A stretch of 64,000 nucleotides of DNA from Sneathiella glossodoripedis JCM 23214 (GTDB lineage Bacteria > Pseudomonadota > Alphaproteobacteria > Sneathiellales > Sneathiellaceae): contig NZ_BAMS01000007.1 of NCBI RefSeq assembly GCF_000616095.1, positions 62,001 through 126,000 on the forward strand. The letters run 5' to 3'. Of the stretch, positions 47,101 through 56,100 are shown one piece after another; the stretch's first letter is position 1, and every line of letters begins with the position of its first letter. Under the pieces are notes generated by a model. It had not been told where the DNA came from, did no database searches, and saw only the letters and a program-made list of their open reading frames with translations. A program made the translations under genes and the position numbers.

Positions 47101-49180
47101 ATGATTGAAATATTATCATGTATAGCGTTCGAGCATGACTATTTTCTGCTAGCATTAGCGGTAGTGATTTGTGCTGTCGGATCGACAATTACAATGCGCC
47201 TGTTTGGACGTACGCGGAATAATACAGGCTCAAAACGTCTGCACTGGGTCTTTATTTCAGGTGTCGCGGGTGGCTGTACCATCTGGACTACTCATTTCGT
47301 TGCAATGATTGGCTATAACCCGCCTGTTGATAATGGGTACGAGCCGATCATGACAGCGGCTTCCCTGTTTTTGGCCGTAGTGGTTGTGATGCTGGGTTTT
47401 GCAATTGCCTGCAGTACCCGAAAATCATTTTTAATTGAACTTGGTGGTGCCATTGTCGGGCTAGGCATCGTTTGTATGCATTATCTGGGCATGCAGGCCT
47501 ATCTTGTGGCTGGTCATATGAGCTGGGATACAGATCTGGTTGTCTGGTCAGTCATATTAGCCATGTTCTTTGGAGCAACCGCATTTAACCGAGTTGCGCG
47601 GCCCGCAACCCGTTTTTGCCGGTACTTTGGTCCCGTGGCGCTTATTCTGGCGATTGCTTCCATGCATTTCACGGCAATGGGTGCCTTAACCATTGAACCC
47701 AACCCGATGATTTATGTTCCGCCTTCAACATTGTCGGATACCTTTTTGGTTATCGGTGTTGTTGGGGTTATGGCACTTGTTCTGGGCTCAAGCTTTTCCA
47801 TCAATATTCTGGATAACAAGAACAAGGCTGAAACCGAAGAGTATTTCCACCATTTGTCACAGCATGATGCGCTGACCGGGCTTCCTCATTTTGAAACATT
47901 AATTCAGAAATACGGTAACTGGATCACCGAGGCGGAAGATAACGCGTTGAAGGTAGCCGTAGTCCAGCTGGAAATTGAAGGAATGCGGGAAATCCGCAAT
48001 GTTCACGGTCAGGCTGTGAGTGACAGTGTGTTCAAGACTCTGGCAGGCCGTATCGCTGAAGTGACTGCAAAAGGTGAATATCTGGCCCGTGGCGTGGTGA
48101 TACACTGGTTATCGTCATGACAATGGTGCGTAATCACAAGCAGGTCTACAACCTTGTTAATCGTGTGGAAGCTGAGTTTAATATTCCTTATCAGGATCAT
48201 GAACGGATGCTCACACTCGGCTTTCGTTGCGGGATCGCGCTACACCCGGCGGAGACAACCAGCCACGTGAATTGTTGGGACATTCTGAGCTTGCCCTCAC
48301 ACGTGCAGAGCAATCAAAAACACAGCGGGTTGTTTTTTATGATCCCAGTATTGATGAATGCCATCGCTCAAGAAGCGCGCTTTCAATTGAACTAAAAAGC
48401 GCCATCGAGCGTGATGAGTTAAAGCTGTTTTATCAGCCACAAATTGATGTTGCATCGGGTAACCTGATCGGGTTTGAGGTTCTTTTGCGCTGGTTCCATC
48501 CTGAACGTGGCTTGGTACCGCCCGATGAATTTATACCTATCGCTGAAGAAACCGGGCTAATTGTTCCAATTGGGGAATGGGTGCTCAGGACTGCCTGTGT
48601 CGAAGCTTCCAAGTGGAAAAATCCTTATAAAATTGCAGTGAATGTTGCAACAGCTCAACTGGCGACAGGTGATTTGCCGATGATCATTTTGGACATTCTG
48701 GGTCGGACCGGATTGTCAGCAAAAAGGCTTGAGTTGGAAATCACCGAAACAAGTATTATTGATGATCATCATCATACCCTGAATATTGTTCGTCAGCTTA
48801 AGCAGCTTGGAATTTCCATTGCGATGGACGATTTTGGTACCGGATATTCGTCCCTTTCCATGTTGCAGACTTTCCCGTTTGACAAGATCAAGATCGATCG
48901 GTCCTTTATCAGTGGTGTGTCGAACAGTGATCAATCATCCGCTATCGCCCGGGCAACGATCGTTTTGGCGGAAGGCTTGAAAATGAAAACTCTCGCCGAG
49001 GGCGTTGAAGATGAAGATGATCTGGCCTTCCTGCGTCAAAATGGATGTCTGGAAGCGCAGGGCTATTTCTTTGGAAAACCAGTTCCCATTGAAGAAATTG
49101 AACATCTTGTCAATGCCGATCTGGAAACGACAGACGAGGATGAGCCGCAAAAAGTATTTCAGCTTTCCCGGGTTATTTAA
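47101..49180 (+). pseudogene. MHYT-GGDEF-EAL membrane protein (probable c-di-GMP phosphodiesterase), two -1 frameshifts
   Basis: The N-terminal membrane part has seven helices with three MHYT-type motifs, THFVAM, MHYLGM and MHFTAM, a presumed metal/oxygen or NO sensor. A degenerate GGDEF domain follows from DALTGLPHFETL; its signature would read GxGDT, so it is not a cyclase. The frame then slips at about 48092-48096 and again at 48250/48251; adding a base at each place restores GDTLVIVMTMVRN and GDNQPRELLGHSEL. The EAL domain is complete, with FEVLLRW, LELEITET, MDDFGTGYSS and KIDRSF. The whole protein would be about 693 residues. Confidence 0.88.
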
Positions 49181-49197
49181 GCCCAAATTAAGCTCAA

Positions 49198-49808
49198 TTA
49201 CGCCTCACTGTTCAAGTCTGCTAATTGCTTTTTCAGCTGCTCGTTTTCAGCCGTGATATGTGAAATCGCTTTTTCAATATCCTCTTCCGTATAGCGGGGT
49301 GTGATATGTTGAGGGCAATTCCAGTCGAATGCGCTGACATGGATGAGAAAGCCGCGTTCAATGGTTGCGCGGTAGGTGTTGTCTTCGAGTTTTGACAGCG
49401 TTTCGACGTCACTTGCAGGTATTTCCTCCATATGGCCCAGAATTTTAAGCCTTGCGCGATTTACGTAATCCATCAGAAATAATGAAACGCGATCATTCGC
49501 CGAAAATTACCAGTGCTGATATATTGCTTGTTGCCGCGGTAATCTGCAAAACCGAGCGTTTGTGGCCCAAGAGTCTTCAGGAACCCTTTGGGGCCACCGC
49601 GATGCTGGACATATGGCCAGTTTGTTTCACTGACGCTTGCCATGTAGAAACTGTCTCGCTCTGCAATGAATGCCTGTTCTCTCTCTCCGATCAGATGATT
49701 GAAATCAGGACCGTCTTCCATTTTGGCGTATGAATTACGGCTGTTTTTCTCGCTTTGAATTTTCTTGACTGTCGGCGTGAAGGTTATTTCGGCGTATTTG
49801 TGTGCCAT
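49198..49808 (-). pseudogene. Pyridoxamine 5'-phosphate oxidase-family protein, -1 frameshift
   Basis: The first half (from 49808) has AERDSFYMASVSETNWPYVQ and RGGPKGFLKTLG, typical of flavin-binding split-barrel proteins. It stops at 49473, and the second half starts in the adjacent frame with LMDYVNRARLKILGH. One added base at about 49503/49504 gives STGNxSANDRVSLFLMDYVNRAR and a protein of about 203 residues with a charged coiled-coil-like tail. Such proteins often bind FMN and reduce small substrates. It lies downstream of the AhpD-like gene on the same strand and may share its regulation. Confidence 0.85.
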
Positions 49809-49871
49809 CAGTGAATCCTTATGTTCGAACTGCCGTCAGGGGATAGCCCTGACGGCGAAGGGTGGCAGATA

Positions 49872-50417
49872 TCAGGATGCTTTTTGTAATTCTACTTTCG
49901 GAAAATCGATGTCCACGCGGCTCGCTTTGCCCAGAATATTTGTTAAAATGTTTAGGCCCGTATGCGTAATTATTTCGACAATTTCCGCTTCGGAGTAGCC
50001 GGCATCGCGAATTTCCAATAATTCCGCAGTTGTCACTTCACCCAAATTATCGGCCAGTGAGCGTGCAAATTTCACTGCTGCTGCAGCTTTTGCATCCTGG
50101 CTGGTGCCAGCACGGTTGAGTTCCATTTCAGCGCTGTTTAGACCCGCCTTGCGGCCAATTGCTGTATGGGCTGAAACGCAATAGGCGCATTCATTCTGTT
50201 CGGCAAGGCCAAGTGCAATTCGTTCTTTCGTTTGATCATCCAACTCGCCTTCACCAGCGATGGAATGCAAGCCAAGAAAAGCCCGCAATGCTGCGGGTGA
50301 ATTGGCGAAGACTTTCAGGAAATTTGGCACCATACCCAATTGGGACTGGATTGCATCAAAGAGGGCCTGTTGTTCTTCTGTCGCGGTGTCACTTGTGACA
50401 ATGTTTAATCTGCTCAT
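49872..50417 (-). CDS. AhpD-like carboxymuconolactone decarboxylase-family protein
   Basis: The product has 181 residues from ATG 50417. It contains the redox motif ECAYCVSAHTAIGRKAGL with the CxxC pair and nearby histidine of alkylhydroperoxidase AhpD. The flanking helices (DDQTKERIALGLAEQN before, ILTNILGKASRVDIDFP after) are also typical of this peroxidase-related subgroup. It probably detoxifies peroxides or related reactive compounds. A divergent LysR regulator faces it across a 134-base region with inverted repeats, and the PNPOx gene follows. Confidence 0.9.
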   Translation of the reverse strand: MSRLNIVTSDTATEEQQALFDAIQSQLGMVPNFLKVFANSPAALRAFLGLHSIAGEGELDDQTKERIALGLAEQNECAYCVSAHTAIGRKAGLNSAEMELNRAGTSQDAKAAAAVKFARSLADNLGEVTTAELLEIRDAGYSEAEIVEIITHTGLNILTNILGKASRVDIDFPKVELQKAS

Positions 50418-50470
50418 TTTTGTCTCTCTTTCAGGTTTAATGTATCTGGTGTGGTTCAATCACCTGCTAG

Positions 50471-50541
50471 AGATATTATTGTTGTAACTTTGTTTTTTAA
50501 TATCTACATAATGAAATTAATTATTTCAGTTATTGCAATAA
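50471..50541. promoter_or_regulatory. Inverted repeats in the AhpD/LysR divergent control region
   Basis: AGATATTA 50471-50478 and TAATATCT 50498-50505 form an exact eight-base inverted repeat with a 19-base spacer. TTATTGCAATAA at 50530-50541 is a perfect twelve-base palindrome ten bases before the LysR start. Both could be LysR-type binding sites. Confidence 0.5.
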
Positions 50542-50551
50542 TAGGTGAGTT

Positions 50552-51451
50552 TTGGATCAGCTTCATCAAATGAAGGTTTTTGTGTGTGTTGCGGAACAGA
50601 ACAGTTTTGTGGCGGCAGCCCGTTTACTGAAAATGTCTGCCCCTGCAGTGAGCCGAGCCATAGCGGCACTTGAGGGCAGGCTTGGCGTGAAGCTGTTTCT
50701 GAGGACAACCCGGCATGTACGAACAACAGATGCTGGCGGGCGATATCTGGAAGACTGCCGCCGTATTCTGTTAGAGGTAGAACAGGCAGATGAGGCTGTT
50801 GTCGGGGTTCATTCGGATCCTTCGGGTCAATTGATGGTGACGGCGCCAGTTCTGTTTGGGCAGAAATACATAATGCCGGGAATAGTTCAGTATCTTGAAG
50901 AATATCCGAATATGCGCGTTACAGCCGCGCTTCTGGATCGTGTTGTTAATTTAATGGATGAGGGATTTGATATCGGTGTTCGAATTGGAAATCTGCCGGA
51001 TTCAACACTGCATGCCAAAAAGGTAGGTTCCGTTCGGCAGGTATTAGTGGCGTCACCAGAATATCTTGGGAAAAATGGGGTGCCGAAGTCACCGCATGAG
51101 CTGCAACAGCATTGTCTGATCAGTTCAGTTGGCAGTAGCCTGACCCATGACTGGAATTTTCTAGATCAGGGAAAGAGGCAAGGGGTGAGTATTTCACCAA
51201 AACTGGTGGTGAATACCAATCAGGCGGCTATTGACGCTGCTGTTTCGGGTTTTGGAATTACAAGAGCGCTCTCCTATCAAGTAATCGATGAAATTTCCGC
51301 GGGGACCTTGGCTGCTATTCTTATCCCTTATGAATTACCGCCCTTGCCAATTCATCTTCTGCACCGGGAGGGAATTCAGGCGTCCGCTAAAGTACGAAGT
51401 TTTATTGATTTGATGACTAAACGGCTGATTGGGGATGCGCAATTAAACTAA
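50552..51451 (+). CDS. LysR-family transcriptional regulator
   Basis: The product has 299 residues from TTG 50552, which gives the classical opening MDQLHQMKVFVCVAEQNSF; ATG 50570 would cut the first helix. The helix-turn-helix follows at FVAAARLLKMSAPAVSRAIAALE. The effector-binding domain includes MVTAPVLFGQKYIMPGI and RIGNLPDSTLHAKKVG. This subgroup often controls adjacent divergent oxidoreductase genes; here the neighbours are an AhpD-like and a PNPOx-like gene. It probably also regulates itself from the palindrome at its start. Confidence 0.93.
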   Translation: MDQLHQMKVFVCVAEQNSFVAAARLLKMSAPAVSRAIAALEGRLGVKLFLRTTRHVRTTDAGGRYLEDCRRILLEVEQADEAVVGVHSDPSGQLMVTAPVLFGQKYIMPGIVQYLEEYPNMRVTAALLDRVVNLMDEGFDIGVRIGNLPDSTLHAKKVGSVRQVLVASPEYLGKNGVPKSPHELQQHCLISSVGSSLTHDWNFLDQGKRQGVSISPKLVVNTNQAAIDAAVSGFGITRALSYQVIDEISAGTLAAILIPYELPPLPIHLLHREGIQASAKVRSFIDLMTKRLIGDAQLN

Positions 51452-51523
51452 TCTGGCAGTTTACTTGTTATTTGTTCAATTTTTCATTATATTAAGTTAA
51501 TCTTAATAAATTGGGAGCGCAGG

Positions 51524-52129
51524 ATGCAGCATGTCATTCCTGCAAATTGGCTGAAAACCTTTTTAAGGCAAGGCTACAAGGCTATCCGAACAGGAAAGCC
51601 CTTGTTTATTGCACCTTTGCTTATGCCGTTTTTTCTGCAAATTTCCTATGGGGATGAAACCAAATTTGAACAGGCGGATGCCAACCGTGAAGCGGCGCGC
51701 GCACGTGCAGAAAGTCAGTTGGGCTATCCTTATGTGTTTCGCGATGCCCGGGATCGACATGTTGACTATATTTCCCTTGCAGCGCAGATATCAGAACTTT
51801 CCAAGATTATCGCCATATTGGCAAAGAGAGACGCGACACCAACGGTAAGCCCGCCGCCATCGGTACCGCTTGCGACAGGGCTTGGACGGCCGGAAGGTGC
51901 GAACCTGACGCGTGCCTCCTACGGTCCCGAAGGGCCGACCATTAAATCTGTCAGCCTGATCGCCGAATACCAGCTTTTGAAGAACGGAAACAAACGCTTA
52001 AAGCTGGGGGATGTTGCGGATAATGGCCCACAGATAACTGCTGATATCATTACATTGGATGGCTCTTTGGTGGAGCGCTATCAGATTGATAAAAAAACGG
52101 GGATATGGACACCCGTAAATGATCCTTGA
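51524..52129 (+). CDS. Exported protein of unknown function in the CsgG/giant-protein locus
   Basis: The product has 201 residues with a GGGAG site 14 bases before the ATG. A basic N-terminus and the hydrophobic PLFIAPLLMPFFLQISYG segment at about 26-43 suggest a signal peptide. The mature part has a charged alanine-rich helix, a proline-rich linker and a C-terminal beta-like region ending YQIDKKTGIWTPVNDP. I do not recognise the family. It is followed after 26 bases by the CsgG gene, and the giant gene follows that, so the three may form one operon and act together. Confidence 0.75.
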   Translation: MQHVIPANWLKTFLRQGYKAIRTGKPLFIAPLLMPFFLQISYGDETKFEQADANREAARARAESQLGYPYVFRDARDRHVDYISLAAQISELSKIIAILAKRDATPTVSPPPSVPLATGLGRPEGANLTRASYGPEGPTIKSVSLIAEYQLLKNGNKRLKLGDVADNGPQITADIITLDGSLVERYQIDKKTGIWTPVNDP

Positions 52130-52155
52130 TTAAATTTCGACGAACAGGCCCTGCT

Positions 52156-53172
52156 ATGACCAGAGAACACGCATTTACAGGATTTTCAGCTCTTAAAGCC
52201 GCTATTGGTGGGATTGCGCTTTTGGTTGTTGGTGTTACGAACATACAGGCTGAGGAGGAAAAGGTTCCTATCCTTATAGGGGAGGTTCAGGAAATTCAGG
52301 GGCCAAAGCGGGTCGTGTCCGTTGGCAAATTTGATGCAATTGGTTCTTTTGAGCAGCAATATGGTGATTGGGACGTGGGGGGCGGCATTTCATCCATGAT
52401 GACGACCGCTTTGGTTGAAAGTAACCGGTTTATTGTGCTTGAGCGAGCCAATATGGGTCAGGTGTTGGCAGAACAACAGATGAAGGGCCAAGGAGTTGTC
52501 AGCGCCACAACAGGTCCGGAGCTTGGGCAGGTCACAGGAACGAATTTTCTGATCTATGGATCTGTCACAGAATTTGGAACAGCTGACTCAGGGGGTGGAA
52601 TGAGCCTGGGTCTTTCCGGAGGAAGCCTTGGTAAGATGCTGGGTGTTGGCCTTTCGCGCCAAACTGCCAGCGGTAAGGTCGCAATGGATATCCGGCTGGT
52701 GAACGCTACAACCTCTCAGGTGGAAGAAGTTTATACCGTGTCGGAGCAGATCGACAATTCCGCATGGGATGTCAACGTTGGGTATGAGGGCGTTAGTCTT
52801 GGCACCAATCAGTTCCTGAAAACCCCATTGGGTGAAGCCGTTCGAAAATGCATTACGAGCGCGGTTCAGCAAATTGCAGCCAAAACCAACAGTTTGCCAT
52901 GGACCGGTCATGTGGTCGATTTTGATGGTGGGGAAGTTTATATCAATGCAGGTGCTGAGACCGGCCTTAAGACCAATGATAAATTTGTGGTTGAACGCAT
53001 TGTCAAGAAATTGACAGACCCGGCAACCGGCGAGCTTTTGTTGTTGCGCAAGAAAGAGCTGGGATTGGTTACGGTGACTGAAGTGTTGCCCAAGATCTCC
53101 CTCGGTAAATTTGCTCCGCTGGCGACCGATGCACCCCAAAGGGGCGATCTTGTCGTGACTGCAAAACAATAG
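52156..53172 (+). CDS. CsgG-family outer-membrane secretion/assembly protein
   Basis: The product has 338 residues from ATG 52156. It has a signal peptide cleaved near IQA at 30-32, but no lipobox cysteine, unlike classical CsgG. The CsgG/HfaB domain spans about 40-250, with GGGISSMMTTALVESNRFIVLERANMG in its first part (split over residues 75-101) and NFLIYGSVTEFG. The C-terminal 75 residues (INAGAETGLKTNDKFVVER, then DPATG and a final RGDLVV) resemble the FlgT C-terminal domain. CsgG forms a secretion pore for curli; this one may export or anchor the giant protein encoded 18 bases downstream. That link is inferred from position. Confidence 0.82.
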   Translation: MTREHAFTGFSALKAAIGGIALLVVGVTNIQAEEEKVPILIGEVQEIQGPKRVVSVGKFDAIGSFEQQYGDWDVGGGISSMMTTALVESNRFIVLERANMGQVLAEQQMKGQGVVSATTGPELGQVTGTNFLIYGSVTEFGTADSGGGMSLGLSGGSLGKMLGVGLSRQTASGKVAMDIRLVNATTSQVEEVYTVSEQIDNSAWDVNVGYEGVSLGTNQFLKTPLGEAVRKCITSAVQQIAAKTNSLPWTGHVVDFDGGEVYINAGAETGLKTNDKFVVERIVKKLTDPATGELLLLRKKELGLVTVTEVLPKISLGKFAPLATDAPQRGDLVVTAKQ

Positions 53173-53190
53173 GGGGGAAGGAGGCATGGT

Positions 53191-56100
53191 ATGCTTGCGT
53201 ATATGTCATCTCCTGTCAGGGGGAAATTTCGCCGCATAAGTTATTCTATTGGGCTTTCAATTGGGTTGGCAATTGCGCAGATACCATCCGCAGCCGCCCA
53301 GCAAACCCCCAGTTATTATCAAAATTCATCCCCTCTACAATTACGGGCGGGGAGACGGGGGGCACTGGTGGGGGGTATGCGACGCAAGCAGGACAAGCCA
53401 AGCAAGCAACTCAGGCCGGGCAGGCACAGCAGGTTCAGGGTTATAAAAGTCCTTACAGCAACCTTCCGCAATCCGGAACCAGTGGCAGCACCACAATTAC
53501 GACAACAAATCCGCCAAACTTTATATTGAACCCACCGCCTGCCGGGTCAGGCACCAGTGGAAGCGGTGGTACAACGGTTGATTATTACAGCAGCAAGGGG
53601 ACAAGCGGGACTTATGTCATTCCCGATAACCTGATCCCACCCAAGCCTCATCCCGATGCGGTTCTGCAAGGTGAGATCGTTATCCACAGTGATACCAACC
53701 CTGAATTAAATGAAACCATTACCCTGCAGGGGCAAAAAAGTGAGCAGCCTTCTGCAGGAACGGGCCCGGTGATCGCGCCGCCCACGCAAGTCTTGCCATT
53801 GGGGGCGGGGGGTACGACATCCACCACCACCAACGCGGGCACGAATTCGACCACAACGACGACAACACAAACAACAAATCCTTCTGCAAATACAACAAAA
53901 ACGACCGTCACAGAAACGACTGTCACCAAAGGAGAGAACACAACCGAATTCACCACAAATAAAACAACAACAACCATTAGCAAGGAGGCAGGCGACCCTT
54001 CAAATGTGGCTGGGGGCAGTACGGATACTGTGAAAGCAGATACCAAGAATGCCGCAGCACCCGAAATATTGACGGAGACGGGCAAGGCATCTGGCACGGT
54101 TGAGAAGCTGGATACAGACCTTACCGTTGAAAATGAAAGCGCGACTATAAAGACAGAAGAAAAGTCGCCAGAAAGTAATACGGCTACTGCATCGGAAAAT
54201 GCTGAAGCGGAGACAGTATCGACTGAGGGCTCGGAAGCGCCGGCTGCAAGTGCCGCGTCCAAGGCGGAAACTCAGGACTATCCCGCTGACACTGCTTCGA
54301 AAAATTATAACAAAGCTGCCAAAAAGGCTGAAGAAGAAGCTCTTCGCAAGGCGAAAATGGAGAAAGCCGGGACTGCGCGGCTGGGATCTAAAGAGCGGGC
54401 GAAAGCTTTGCTTGGAAATACTGATATGCATATGAATGCCGGTATGCAGGAAGATTTGAGCGCGGCAAGTGATAGGCCTCGGCAGGTCATCAATTTTGGT
54501 GAGTTGAATGCCCTGTCTGCATCCATTGGTCAGTTTATTCGCGAAGGTGTGATGCTGGCAGCAACACCACCCGATGCGGGCAAAAAGGATGAGCCAGTGT
54601 GCGCCGGGCCGGAGATTTCCAAAGAACTTCAAGAGCAGTTGGATAAAGAGAAAAAAGAGTTGAAAGAAGCACTTAGAAAAGCGCGCGAACGTCTTGAAAA
54701 AGAAAAGAAAAAACTGGCCGAAGATAAAGAGGCTGATGAAAAGATCAAAAACCGGAAAAAGGTGAAGGAAGCGAAGAAAAAGCTGAACGACAAATATAAG
54801 GAGCTGGCAGAAGATCGTCAGGAACTGATCGAGGAGCGGGACGCTCTTGAAGATAAAAAAGAGAAAGCGCAGGACAAATTTGATGAGGCCCGGCGCAAAG
54901 AATATGAAGCTCGTAAAGGACCGCCGGCAGATCCCAACTGTAGAAGTGCCAACTGTCGGCAGCATCGCCAAGCTCAGGCGGATGCCAGGAAATCACTGAA
55001 TGAAGTCCAAAAGGGCGAACAGGAATTTCAAAAGAAAGTCCGTCAGTTTGAAAAGGCTGAGCGCGAATACCAGAAAGAGGCTGATCAGTTTGAAGCTGCT
55101 TTGGACAGAGGATATGGGCAAACAAAAGACCAGTGGAAGGAGCGTATGCTTCAGAAACAGGATCAGGCGTTGCGCGAACAACAGATGGAAATGGACAAGC
55201 GGATCAAGGAGCTGGAGCGAAAAGCGAAAGGTGCGAGTGCTGATGCGCAGGCTGATAAAGAGAAGCTCAAACAAATGGATCGTCAGATTGACGATATAAA
55301 ACGGCAACGGAAAGCCGCGCAGGAATATGTTGATAAACACGCGGGGAGCGATTCTGCGAATTTCGAGAAAATCATGAAGGCGCGCGGTTTTATCGAAGAT
55401 GCCGATAAATTTATCAGGGATCATGCAAGCCTTACCAATGAGGTTGATTATCAGAACAAAGTGGGGCGTGGCCTGAATTCAGGAGAGGCGCGCGAACTTG
55501 AGCAACTGAAACGGAATTCGAAAAAACTGGGAGCCCATCTGGAGGATAAGAAAAATGGGCCAGCATACAAAGCCAGAGACTTGCGAGAGAAAATGGTGAA
55601 AGAAGGCATCCCCAACATGCAGGAAAGCTTAAGCTCTTTCAGTGGAATGCTTGATACAGACGCAAGGGATCGAAAACTCGCTGCGCTAGAGCAGGGTATC
55701 GAAAATCTGCAAGCGGCTGAAAATCGAGTTCAGAACTTTAAAGGGCAACCGGACGTCAAAGCAATTGAACAGGCGGTAGAAGCGGATAACAAAGCCCGTT
55801 CAGAACTCGAGAAATTAACGGAGGAGCGCAATAAATACAGAGATAGCCTGCCGGTTCAATATCCGGACAAGTCAAAAGATATCAGCGCAGCCAAAAAAGA
55901 ACTGGCGAAACTGGAAGATGATCCTCGAAGTAGCTGGCAGGATCGTCAATCGGCCAAGGAAAAGCTGGAAAGTCTTGAAAAAGCGCAACAGCGTCATGAG
56001 CGGGAATTCAACATTCACAACCGCAAAATCGATGAAAAATTTGGCGAAAAAATTGATGCTGCGGAAGAAAAAGCTGAACTGGCAGGGTACCGGGCTCTCG

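Noticed and set aside
48080-48260. Programmed ribosomal frameshifting as explanation for the broken frames
   Set aside because: The sites lack a shared slippery heptamer or downstream pseudoknot and occur in unrelated gene families; uniform base loss explains them better.
53810-54000. CRISPR-like or microsatellite repeat
   Set aside because: The repetition is of threonine codons within an open frame with no regular repeat-spacer structure.
54000-54971. Long open frame (323 codons) on the minus strand opposite the giant gene
   Set aside because: It is antisense to a strongly coiled-coil region whose Lys/Glu-rich codons leave the opposite strand open. Its translation is Phe/Leu-rich with no family motif.
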